Positions 53,341 through 61,236 of a DNA stretch of 64,000 nucleotides are shown here, one piece after another. The DNA lies in NCBI GenBank assembly GCA_017625035.1, contig JAGALX010000028.1:1-64000 (forward strand). The letters run 5' to 3'. Below the pieces are notes generated by a model. That model was not told the origin of the DNA and searched no databases. It saw only the letters and a program-made list of their open reading frames with translations. Every line of letters starts with the position of its first letter. The stretch's first letter is position 1. Origin of the DNA: Clostridia bacterium (GTDB lineage: Bacteria; Bacillota; Clostridia; TANB77; CAG-508). The translations under genes were made by a program, and so were the position numbers.

Positions 53341-53880
53341 ATGAAAAAAGATATTAATAAAACAGTCCAAAAATATATAGTCTTTTTTTACATATATGCT
53401 TTTTTTGGATGGATAATAGATGTATCAATAGTTTTTGTAAGTGATGGAGTTCTAGAAAACAGAGGATTTTTATATGAAACAATATGTCCAATGTATGGTA
53501 TTGCAGCCTTAGTTTTAATTTTTCTTTCAAAAAGAATTAAAGGAAAAGGTGGAATTGTTAAAAAAATTATATTAGCAACATTATGGTGCTCTATTTTAGA
53601 ATATGTAACTTCATTAATATTAGAAGTTTTTTTCGGAATAAGATGGTGGGACTATTCAAAAGAGCCATACAATTTTCAAGGAAGAATATGCTTAGCAGCA
53701 TCTGTATTTTGGGGATTGTTATCAGTATTATTTATGAAAGATATACATCCTTTTGTAGATAAACAAGTAAAAAAAGTTTCTTCAAAAATGATGCCAAAAG
53801 TCAAAAATATCATAATATATGGAGCAGTAATATGCACATTTGCAGATTTTATAATTTCTGTATTTAACTATTTAAAATAG
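53341..53880 (+). CDS. CmpB-type putative ABC transporter permease (PF06541 family)
   Basis: 179 residues, five hydrophobic helices. FFGWIIDVSIVFVSDGVLEN, RGFLYETICPMYGIAAL and the later WWDYSKEPYNFQGRICLAAS with FWGLL are the diagnostic conserved stretches of this family, often labelled ABC_trans_CmpB although no ABC partner is established. AGAGGAGA precedes the ATG. The gene ends at a palindromic repeat that may terminate it. Confidence 0.82.
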   Translation: MKKDINKTVQKYIVFFYIYAFFGWIIDVSIVFVSDGVLENRGFLYETICPMYGIAALVLIFLSKRIKGKGGIVKKIILATLWCSILEYVTSLILEVFFGIRWWDYSKEPYNFQGRICLAASVFWGLLSVLFMKDIHPFVDKQVKKVSSKMMPKVKNIIIYGAVICTFADFIISVFNYLK

Positions 53881-53886
53881 CAGTTA

Positions 53887-53960
53887 GGACGGAGAAATTG
53901 ATTCACTTTACCAAGAGGTGTCATAGTTGGTTGGCAAAGTGAATCAATTTTTTTGTCCCA
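53887..53960. repeat. GGACGGAGAAATTGATTCACTTT palindrome, copy 1
   Basis: Left arm 53887-53909 and right arm 53936-53958 (AAAGTGAATCAATTTTTTTG then TCC) pair over about 20 bp with a 26-base loop. Same sequence as the larger palindrome at 58670-58795. Located directly after the CmpB-like gene. Confidence 0.7.
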
Positions 53961-54136
53961 TTTATAACCTTTACTATACTTTTTATATTCCAAATTTATA
54001 CTTGACCTAAGTAAATTTTTTATCCATAGCATTTTTCCAAAAATCCTCCCCAAAAAGTAACTAAATAACTTTAAATTTAATATTATGTAATAAAGGTAGA
54101 AAAAAACTACCTTTTGTCGATAAAGGAGGGATAAAT

Positions 54137-54559
54137 ATGTGTAATAAAGGATTATGTGGATGTGCATGCTCTCTAACTTTAGGAATAATTGGAGGAATAA
54201 TAATAGGAGTAGCGTATTTCTTTTTAGCAGCAACTTTATCATTACCGGTAATATTATGGACTGCATTTGGATTAACACTATTTGCATTAGCAGCACTAAT
54301 ATTTTTGCTTAATAATGAGGACACTGAAAGAAAAATAGATAGATGTATATGCAAATTTGGAAACTGTATATTAATAGGAGTAATAGGGACACTAATATTT
54401 GAATTAATATTAGCAGTAATAACTGCAGGCGTGGTTGTAACTGCTATTTTAATAGGAATAGCCGGAGCATTTTTTGTAATTGCATTGGTATCTTTAATAA
54501 GACTAATATTTTGTTTAGTAAATGCAAATTGTAGAAAACATTATTGCATGGGAGAATAG
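54137..54559 (+). CDS. Cys-rich four-helix membrane protein (hypothetical)
   Basis: 140 residues with four hydrophobic helices (about 10-33, 37-57, 75-95, 100-125) and nine cysteines clustered at both termini (CNKGLCGCAC at 2-11; CRKHYC near the end) and in the middle loop (RCICKFGNC). The cysteine placement suggests a metal or disulfide role, unproven. Preceded by AAAGGAGGG. Followed by a hairpin terminator. Confidence 0.6.
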   Translation: MCNKGLCGCACSLTLGIIGGIIIGVAYFFLAATLSLPVILWTAFGLTLFALAALIFLLNNEDTERKIDRCICKFGNCILIGVIGTLIFELILAVITAGVVVTAILIGIAGAFFVIALVSLIRLIFCLVNANCRKHYCMGE

Positions 54560-54563
54560 CATA

Positions 54564-54600
54564 AAAAGTGGAAATGGGCATTGTTCTCATTTCCATTTTG
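54564..54600 (+). terminator. Terminator of the Cys-rich membrane protein gene
   Basis: AAAGTGGAAATG pairs with CATTTCCATTTT (one mismatch), then G and a short T-rich tail. Confidence 0.6.
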
Positions 54601-54622
54601 TAAATATCAGCTAAAATTATAG

Positions 54623-54651
54623 TTGACAAAAATCCCCACATTTGTTATCAT
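54623..54651 (+). promoter_or_regulatory. Strong promoter of a short transcription unit
   Basis: TTGACA (54623-54628), 17-base spacer, TATCAT (54646-54651); predicted start near 54658. Confidence 0.65.
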
Positions 54652-54657
54652 CTAAAT

Positions 54658-54770
54658 TAGAATAAAAAAGGAAAGCAGTGATTAAAAAATGGCAAATTTT
54701 ACAAAAATGGTGAAAAAAATTAAATAATTAGGTTATAACAAATATAATTTTTATTTGTTATAGCCTATTT
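54658..54770 (+). ncRNA. Short stand-alone transcript with an 11-12 codon ORF
   Basis: Between the promoter at 54623-54651 and a terminator (AGGTTATAACAAATA paired with TATTTGTTATAGCCT, 54730-54766) lies about 110 bases. It holds AAAGGAAAG and two overlapping mini-ORFs: GTG 54678 (IKKWQILQKW after the start) with ideal spacing, and ATG 54689 (ANFTKMVKKIK after the start) with long spacing. Either a tiny basic peptide gene or a small regulatory RNA. No function can be assigned. Confidence 0.45.
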
Positions 54771-54812
54771 GGTGTACAAGTAAAAATTGTGTTCATTTAT
54801 ATATATTACTAT

Positions 54813-54848
54813 AAAAAAGGCAGATTTTTATTAATCTGTCTTTTTTCA
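54813..54848 (+). terminator. Second hairpin downstream of the short unit
   Basis: AAAAAAGGCAGATT pairs with AATCTGTCTTTTTT. No gene lies between it and the previous terminator, so it may back up that terminator. Confidence 0.5.
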
Positions 54849-55006
54849 GTAATATATAACAATATTATAAACTAAAACATGGGTTTATGTACATTAAAAC
54901 AATAGTGGCGCATGTAATATTCTAAATTTTTACAATTACATTTTATATAAAAACAGAGCCTGAAATACTATTGAACAAAATAAAAAAGATTTGGAAGGAG
55001 GAGCTT

Positions 55007-56752
55007 ATGAAAAAGGAACTAATAAACATAATAAAAAAATATAAATGGGAAATATTTGTGAAAGTAATCTTTATTGTAGCAAATGTATATGTTTTAGTAT
55101 ATCCATCAAAAATCATAGGTAAGATAATCGACTTATTATACAATCCGCAACAAAATAAAATTGAAATATATGAGTCCATAGTGATATTACTAATCATATG
55201 TATATGTATACTTATCAGTAGAGTAATCTGGAAAAAAATAGACTTTTCAAATGATCTAAATATGACAAAAGATTTAAAAGACAAGTTATTTACAAAACTT
55301 ATGAAAGTTAAAATAGAAAAGCTAAATGAAATAAAAAATGGAGAGGTAATGTCATATTTTGTAAGTGATGTAAAAAAAGTAATAAGAAGTATAAATAGAA
55401 TTATTACCACTATGATAAGAATTTTAGCAAATTTTGTTATTATAATATTAATGATGTCAGAATCTAGTAATATAAAATTAACATTTATTGCAATGATACC
55501 TATTTTTGTAACAATAGCAATTATAGTAATTATAAGAAATAGGGTGAGCATAAGTTTTAAGGCAGCACAAAAAAGTTTTACTGAGTTATCAGAATATGTT
55601 CAAGAAAGCACAGATAGTATTAGAACAATGAAAGCTTTTATTGGAGAAGAAAAACAAATAAAAGATTTTAAAAATAAAAATAATTTGGTTAAGAAGAATA
55701 ATTTGCAAGTAACCAAAAATCAAAATTTGTTAGATATATGCGTATCAATTGGATTTGGATTATCATATGCATTAACATTATTATTTGGATCAAAATTAGT
55801 TCTTTCAGGAGAAATAACCATAGGAAATCTAATTGCAGTTAATGGGTATTTAGCAGTATTAGAAAGACCAATTTTTTGGATTTCTTGGATATTATCAAGC
55901 TTTAAAAAAGTAAAAGTATCATATGAAAGATTAAACAAAATGTTTAATTTAACAGAGGAAGAAATTGAAATTTTTGATAATAAAAAATATGGTTCATTAG
56001 AGGGAAATATTGAAATAAAAAATTTAACATATAATTATCCGGGATACATAGAACCAGTTTTAGAAAATGTAAGTTTAACAGTAAATAAAGGGGAATCACT
56101 TGGTATAATTGGAGTTATAGGAAGCGGAAAAACAACATTAATGAATCTTTTACTAAAATTATATGATGTACAAAAAGGCAAAATTTTTATAGATGGAACC
56201 GATATTAATGATATATCAACTAAAAAAATTAGAGATAATATATGTTACATAACCCAAGATAATTTCCTATTTTCAACAACTTTAAAAGAAAATATAAATT
56301 TATTTAAAGATGATTACAATGATTATGAAATAGAAGAAAGCACAAAAAAATCTATGATATATGAAGAAATTTCTAACATGGAAGAAGGAATTCATACAAT
56401 AATTGGAGAAAAAGGAATAGATTTATCTGGTGGACAAAAACAAAGAGTTGTTATATCTAGAGCATTTTTAAATAACAGTAACATCGTAATTTTTGATGAT
56501 ACTTTTTCTGCACTTGATAATAGAACAGAACAACAGGTATTAAATAACGTAAAAGAGCTAACTAAAGATAAAACTTGTATAATAATTTCAAATAGAATAT
56601 CAGACATAAAAGATTGTGATAAAATAATTGTTTTAGAGCAAGGTGTAATAGTAGAAAATGGAACACATAGTTCTTTGATACATAAAAGAGGAAAATATTA
56701 TGATTTTTATGAAAACCAAGCTCATAAAGCAGAAAATTCAATTTTAGATTAA
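55007..56752 (+). CDS. ABC exporter subunit with degenerate ATPase site (heterodimer partner 1)
   Basis: Type IV ABC exporter half, 581 residues; the ATG at 55007 follows GGAAGGAGGA. Six membrane helices occupy about 15-300. The nucleotide domain has Walker A GVIGSGKTT (about 369), canonical signature LSGGQKQRV, and Walker B IVIFDD where the catalytic Glu is Asp498. That pattern (normal signature, lost Glu) is the degenerate partner of a heterodimer such as TM287/288 or BmrCD. The other half follows at 56920. Substrate unknown; drugs, lipids or peptides are possible. Confidence 0.88.
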   Translation: MKKELINIIKKYKWEIFVKVIFIVANVYVLVYPSKIIGKIIDLLYNPQQNKIEIYESIVILLIICICILISRVIWKKIDFSNDLNMTKDLKDKLFTKLMKVKIEKLNEIKNGEVMSYFVSDVKKVIRSINRIITTMIRILANFVIIILMMSESSNIKLTFIAMIPIFVTIAIIVIIRNRVSISFKAAQKSFTELSEYVQESTDSIRTMKAFIGEEKQIKDFKNKNNLVKKNNLQVTKNQNLLDICVSIGFGLSYALTLLFGSKLVLSGEITIGNLIAVNGYLAVLERPIFWISWILSSFKKVKVSYERLNKMFNLTEEEIEIFDNKKYGSLEGNIEIKNLTYNYPGYIEPVLENVSLTVNKGESLGIIGVIGSGKTTLMNLLLKLYDVQKGKIFIDGTDINDISTKKIRDNICYITQDNFLFSTTLKENINLFKDDYNDYEIEESTKKSMIYEEISNMEEGIHTIIGEKGIDLSGGQKQRVVISRAFLNNSNIVIFDDTFSALDNRTEQQVLNNVKELTKDKTCIIISNRISDIKDCDKIIVLEQGVIVENGTHSSLIHKRGKYYDFYENQAHKAENSILD

Positions 56753-56764
56753 GGCACAGATTGG

Positions 56765-56910
56765 TGCACATTAGGGACGTTAAAAATGTGCAGAAAGAAA
56801 ATTAAAATTTAATTTAACCATAAAATTTGAAAGTTGAAAATGCACATTGTAGATGTAAAAAATGTACAGAAAAGAAAATGCAAATTAAATCTAACTATAA
56901 AATTTGAAAG
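56765..56910. repeat. Tandem duplication of about 70 bp between the ABC genes, including GCACATT palindrome copy 4
   Basis: Unit 1 (56765-56833) and unit 2 (56841-56910) both run TGCACATT, a TAAAA(A)ATGT(G/A)CAGAAA segment, an AATTTAA/AATCTAACTATAA segment and AAATTTGAAAG. The first contains GCACATTAGGGACGTTAAAA then ATGTGC (56766-56791), the intact palindrome in reverse orientation relative to copies 1-3. The second ends in the AAAGGAGG ribosome binding site of the next gene. Confidence 0.65.
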
Positions 56911-56919
56911 GAGGAAACT

Positions 56920-58662
56920 ATGAAGAGCACAACAATAAATAGATTCAAAAAAATGATGAAACCATACAAAAAAACAATAATATTAGTAACTATAATGGCT
57001 CTATTTATAAATATTTGTGAATTGCTAAAACCATTTCTACTAGAAAGAGTAATGGACAAGTATCTACCAGAAAAATTATACATATACGAAAATATAAGCA
57101 TTACCACAATTGCAATTATATATATAATACTAGTAATTGCAGGAAATGTTGTAGACTATATAAACAGAATAACAACAAGCAATATGGGTGAAAAAGTTGT
57201 ATATAAATTACGAAATGATTTATACGAATATATAGAAAAATCAAATGTAAGTTTCCATGATAAAACACCATCAGGAAAACTATTTGTAAGAGTAACTAGT
57301 GACACCGAGGATGTATACAGTTTATTTAGTGAAGTAATAACAACACTACCCAAAGACATAATTATAATAATAGGTTTACTCATAATGATGATATACATAA
57401 GTATTCAATTATCAGCTATAAACATATTAATTATACCATTATTACTAATTGTAACAATATGTATGACAAATATGATGAAAAAAATATATGCCAAATCTAA
57501 AGAAGCAAGAACAGTATTAAATACTTTTTTAGCAGAATCTATATATGGAATAAAATTAATAAAAATATTTAATCGTCAAAAAGAAAAACAAGATGAATGT
57601 GAAAAGTACACAAAAAAATACAATGATGAATCAAAAAAATTAGGTTTACTATATGGAATGTTACCATCACTTATAGTAATAATAGAAAATTTGGGAATAT
57701 CAATTATTGTTATATTTTGTGCTAACAAAGGGCTAGGAATAAATTTAGATGTGGGAATAATTTACTTATTTATAACTTATTTCAAAAAGATATTTAATCC
57801 AATTGATAGAATAATAGAAAATATAGAAATAGTTCAAGATTCTATGAGCTCAATAGACAAAGTTTACGAAATATTAGAGCATACAGAATATTTAGAAGAC
57901 GACAAAACCGGAATAGAGCTAAAAAATGTAACTGGAAAAATAGAATTCAAAAATGTTTGGTTTGCATACGAAAAAGAAAATTGGATATTAAAGGATGTAA
58001 GCTTTACAATAAATCCAGGAGAAAGTGCAGCTTTAGTTGGAAAAACAGGTTCAGGAAAAACTACTATTACAAATTTAATTAATAGATTTTATACAATACA
58101 AAAAGGTGAAATATTATTAGATGGAATAAATATAAATGATATAAATTTAAAATCCCTAAGAAAAAATATAGGAACAATATTACAAGATCCATTTATATTT
58201 GCAAAATCTATAAAAGATAATATAAAGCTATATTCTGATATTTCAGATAAAAGGGTAGAAGAAGCAGTAAAATTAGCATCAGCAACAGATTTTATAAATT
58301 CATTAAATAACGGACTAGACGAAATAGCATCAGAAAGAGGAAACTCATATTCTGCAGGGCAAAAACAATTAATAGCATTTGCAAGAATATTTGCACAAAA
58401 TCCATCAATATTTATACTAGATGAAGCAACTGCAAATATAGACACAACAACAGAAGAGCTAATTCAAAAATCAGTAGATAAAATATCAGCAGAAAAAACA
58501 TCAATATTTATAGCACACAGGTTATCAACAATAGTAAATGTAGATAAAATAATAGTCCTTGACCATGGAAAAATAATAGAGCAAGGCAATCATCATGAAT
58601 TATTAGAAAAAAATGGATATTATGCGAAGTTATATAATGCTTACTACAATAGCTTGACATGA
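56920..58662 (+). CDS. ABC exporter subunit with consensus ATPase site (heterodimer partner 2)
   Basis: 580 residues: six membrane helices (about 15-300) then a nucleotide domain with Walker A GKTGSGKTT (about 375), Q-loop ILQDPFIFAKSI, altered signature YSAGQKQLIAF and Walker B IFILDEATANID with catalytic Glu502. The altered signature combined with an intact Glu is complementary to the partner at 55007-56752, so the pair should form one degenerate and one active site. AAAGGAGG lies 7 bases before the ATG. A large palindrome follows. Confidence 0.9.
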   Translation: MKSTTINRFKKMMKPYKKTIILVTIMALFINICELLKPFLLERVMDKYLPEKLYIYENISITTIAIIYIILVIAGNVVDYINRITTSNMGEKVVYKLRNDLYEYIEKSNVSFHDKTPSGKLFVRVTSDTEDVYSLFSEVITTLPKDIIIIIGLLIMMIYISIQLSAINILIIPLLLIVTICMTNMMKKIYAKSKEARTVLNTFLAESIYGIKLIKIFNRQKEKQDECEKYTKKYNDESKKLGLLYGMLPSLIVIIENLGISIIVIFCANKGLGINLDVGIIYLFITYFKKIFNPIDRIIENIEIVQDSMSSIDKVYEILEHTEYLEDDKTGIELKNVTGKIEFKNVWFAYEKENWILKDVSFTINPGESAALVGKTGSGKTTITNLINRFYTIQKGEILLDGININDINLKSLRKNIGTILQDPFIFAKSIKDNIKLYSDISDKRVEEAVKLASATDFINSLNNGLDEIASERGNSYSAGQKQLIAFARIFAQNPSIFILDEATANIDTTTEELIQKSVDKISAEKTSIFIAHRLSTIVNVDKIIVLDHGKIIEQGNHHELLEKNGYYAKLYNAYYNSLT

Positions 58663-58669
58663 TGGAAGA

Positions 58670-58795
58670 GGGAAAACGGAAAACGGGGAGGAAAACGGGG
58701 ACGGAGAAATTGATTCACTTAATTAACATTATATATTTTTTTAATTTCCTAAGTGAATCAATTTCTCCGTCCCCGTTTTCCGTCCCCATTTTCCC
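58670..58795. repeat. GGGGACGGAGAAATTGATTCACTT palindrome, copy 2
   Basis: Perfect 30-bp inverted arms at 58691-58720 and 58751-58780 around an AT-rich 30-base loop; outer, imperfect arms extend to 58670 and 58795 through repeated GAAAACGGGG units. Shares ACGGAGAAATTGATTCACTT with 53887-53909. GC-rich ends contrast sharply with the local base composition. Lies between the ABC genes and ftsZ. Confidence 0.8.
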
Positions 58796-58891
58796 ATATA
58801 TTTCAAAATATATTTTTTACAATAAATATTGAAATATTAAATTCCAACATATATAATAAGCTAAGCAAACAAAAGTGAGAGGAGAAAAAAT

Positions 58892-59851
58892 ATGGGTAGC
58901 GAATTAAATACCAAAGAAACTATTGTAAAAATAAGAGTACTAGGAGCCGGGGGCGGAGGCAGTAATGCTGTAAACAGAATGATACAAGACGAAGTACAAA
59001 ATGTAGATTTTATAATAGTGGATACAAACGCAATATCAGCTGCTAGATCAAAAGCAAAAAACATAATACAAATAGGAGAAAATGAAGCAAAAGGTATTGG
59101 AGCTGGAGCTAACCCGGAAGTTGGAGAAAATTCTGCAAAAGAAAATGCAGAAGAAATTGAATCTAAATTATTAAATACAGATTTATTATTCTTAACAGCT
59201 GGAATGGGCGGTGGAACAGGTACAGGAGCACTTCCTGTAATAGCAGAAATGGCAAAAAAAATGAACATATTAACAATAGGAATTGTAACAAAGCCATTTA
59301 AATTTGAAGGAAGAACACGACTAAAAAATGCCGAAGCAGGAATACAAAAACTTAAACAAAATGTAGATGCACTTATAGTAATTGAAAATGACAAGTTATT
59401 AAAATTAGATTCACCAAATATGACTATAGTAGATGCATTTAAACAAGCAGATAATACATTAAAACAAGGAATTGTAGGAATAACTAATTTATTAAATACA
59501 GTAGGCGAAATTAATATAGATTTTGCAGATATTTCAACAATAATAAAAATAAATGGGTTGGCATATATGGGGATAGGAAGTGCATCAGGTGAAAATGCTT
59601 TAGCAACAGCTACTCGTAGAGCTATTGATAATCCACTAACTTCTGTTAAAATAAATGGGGCAAAAGGAGTAATATTTAATATACAAGGCAGCAAAGATTT
59701 ATCTTTAAGCGAAATAAACAGCAGTGTTGCAATTGTAAATGACATAGTAGATGAAGAAGCAAACATAATTTTTGGAACAGTAATAAATGAAGAGCTAGGA
59801 GATGAAGTAATAGTAACAGTAGTTGCAACAGGAGTAGACGAAATTTATTAA
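58892..59851 (+). CDS. ftsZ: FtsZ-family tubulin-like GTPase lacking the C-terminal tail
   Basis: 319 residues. GTPase domain: VLGAGGGGSNAVNRMI (17-32), GGGTGTG tubulin signature (106-112), and the T7 loop NIDFADI (208-214) with its catalytic acidic residues. The protein stops just after the globular fold; the variable linker and conserved C-terminal peptide that bind FtsA, SepF and ZapA-type partners are missing. DTNAIS replaces the common NTDAQA. It also lies next to murC-type wall genes only distantly, with no ftsA. It may be a second FtsZ. GAGAGGAG precedes the ATG. Confidence 0.85.
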   Translation: MGSELNTKETIVKIRVLGAGGGGSNAVNRMIQDEVQNVDFIIVDTNAISAARSKAKNIIQIGENEAKGIGAGANPEVGENSAKENAEEIESKLLNTDLLFLTAGMGGGTGTGALPVIAEMAKKMNILTIGIVTKPFKFEGRTRLKNAEAGIQKLKQNVDALIVIENDKLLKLDSPNMTIVDAFKQADNTLKQGIVGITNLLNTVGEINIDFADISTIIKINGLAYMGIGSASGENALATATRRAIDNPLTSVKINGAKGVIFNIQGSKDLSLSEINSSVAIVNDIVDEEANIIFGTVINEELGDEVIVTVVATGVDEIY

Positions 59852-59876
59852 AATATTAACCTTTATTAGGAGGAAT

Positions 59877-61001
59877 ATGATATATAAAAGAAAATCCAAA
59901 TTAGGAACAATAATAAAAATAATTATAGTAATTACCTTAATTTTATTTGTATATGCATGCTATAATGTAGATTATTTTAAAAATAACAAATATGTAGTAA
60001 TGGTAAAAGCCAAAATAAGTGAAACTATGGGCACTATAACTAATAATAATGGAAGTTTATCATCACTTATTGAAAATTATGAACCTGATAATGAAGACAA
60101 TACTGTATATGAAATAACAGATATCCAAAATAGATATTACTATAATCAATTAGATGAAAACTCAAAAATAATTTATGCTGAAATATTAGAAAATGTAGAT
60201 AAAATAAAAAATGGTGAAGATAATATAAGAATATCTTCAAAATTATCATCATTAGCAAGTAGCGAAGATATGCAGGCAGAATTAATGAACTCATTTCAAA
60301 ATGCATGGGATGCATTCAGAAATGATAATGTAGATATTTTTTACATAGATGGTTCAAAAATGTGCCTACTTACAAAAACTATAAAAAGAGGTAAAAAAGT
60401 AAATTATGAGTTTTATATAAGCAAAGGAAAAAACTCTAATTATCTTATAGATGAATTTAGCACATCAAAGCAAGTTGATGATGCAATAATGTTTGTAGAA
60501 AAAGCCGAAAACGAAATTTTGCAGACAGTAACAGAAAAAAATGATTATCATAAAATAGTAAAAATTCATAATTGGATTATTGATAATTTACAATACAATT
60601 TACAAGAATCAGATAATAATTCAAATATTTATGGGGCATTAAAAGAGAAAAAGGTAGTATGTGAAGGATATGCAAGACTATTTAAATCATTAATGGATAA
60701 ACTAGAAATACCATGTGTATTAGTATCTGGTGAAGGAATTGATTTAGATACAGGAAATACAGAAAACCATGCTTGGAATTATGTGTATTTAAAAGGAAAT
60801 TGGTATGCAATAGATTCAACATGGGATGATCCTGTAATAATAGGAAGTGGAACTGTTGATGAAGATATAAAATATAGATACTTTTTAAAAGGATCCGAAT
60901 ACTTTGACAAATCTCATGTACCTGATGGAAATTTAGTAGAAAATGGAATGGAATTTATATATCCTGAGTTATCTGTAGAAGATTATGTGAAAGAAAAATA
61001 A
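59877..61001 (+). CDS. Membrane-anchored transglutaminase-like protein
   Basis: 374 residues. N-terminal membrane helix (about 11-30), a helical region to about 210, then a transglutaminase-like domain with the Cys-His-Asp triad in VVCEGYARL (about 261), NHAWNYV (about 302) and AIDSTWDDP (about 318). Such domains act as peptidases or amidases on extracellular or wall substrates. AGGAGG lies 5 bases before the ATG, 26 bases after ftsZ; cotranscription is likely. Confidence 0.85.
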   Translation: MIYKRKSKLGTIIKIIIVITLILFVYACYNVDYFKNNKYVVMVKAKISETMGTITNNNGSLSSLIENYEPDNEDNTVYEITDIQNRYYYNQLDENSKIIYAEILENVDKIKNGEDNIRISSKLSSLASSEDMQAELMNSFQNAWDAFRNDNVDIFYIDGSKMCLLTKTIKRGKKVNYEFYISKGKNSNYLIDEFSTSKQVDDAIMFVEKAENEILQTVTEKNDYHKIVKIHNWIIDNLQYNLQESDNNSNIYGALKEKKVVCEGYARLFKSLMDKLEIPCVLVSGEGIDLDTGNTENHAWNYVYLKGNWYAIDSTWDDPVIIGSGTVDEDIKYRYFLKGSEYFDKSHVPDGNLVENGMEFIYPELSVEDYVKEK

Positions 61002-61106
61002 ATTATAAACTATGTTTTATATGGAAAAAAATCATAAGAAAGATGCAAAATTTTAGAAAAATAAAAGAAATATATTCCAAAAAATCAAATAATTGCATAT
61101 ATACAT

Positions 61107-61153
61107 AAAAACCGCCTAGATATTTATTTTATTAAATATCTAGGCGGTTTTTA
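61107..61153. terminator. Bidirectional terminator between the transglutaminase gene and murC
   Basis: Perfect 19-bp stem, AAAACCGCCTAGATATTTA and TAAATATCTAGGCGGTTTT, with a 7-base loop; A-run on the left and T-run on the right allow use from both sides. Confidence 0.85.
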
Positions 61154-61232
61154 TAATAGAAGGGTTTAATATAAAAGTAAAGTTTAACCAAAAATGCTTT
61201 ACTTTTATATTAAATTTATTGCAAAAGTTTTT
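61150..61232. repeat. Structured intergenic repeat (TAGGAAAG family), copy D, diverged
   Basis: AATATAAAAGTAAAGTTTAA and TGCTTTACTTTTATATTAAA pair; the order (arm, TAAAGTTTAAC, TGCTTT arm, AAATTTATTGCA) follows copies B and C, but the arm sequence has changed on both sides while keeping complementarity, and the GCGCG tail is missing. Confidence 0.5.
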
Positions 61233-61236
61233 ATTA

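Noticed and set aside
53868-54296. 142-codon minus-strand frame
   Set aside because: Runs through a palindromic repeat and is antisense to the Cys-rich membrane protein gene.
58861-59766. 301-codon open frame on the minus strand opposite ftsZ
   Set aside because: It is the antisense shadow of a well-supported gene; its sequence is low-complexity Ser/Phe/Ile and it lacks a ribosome binding site.
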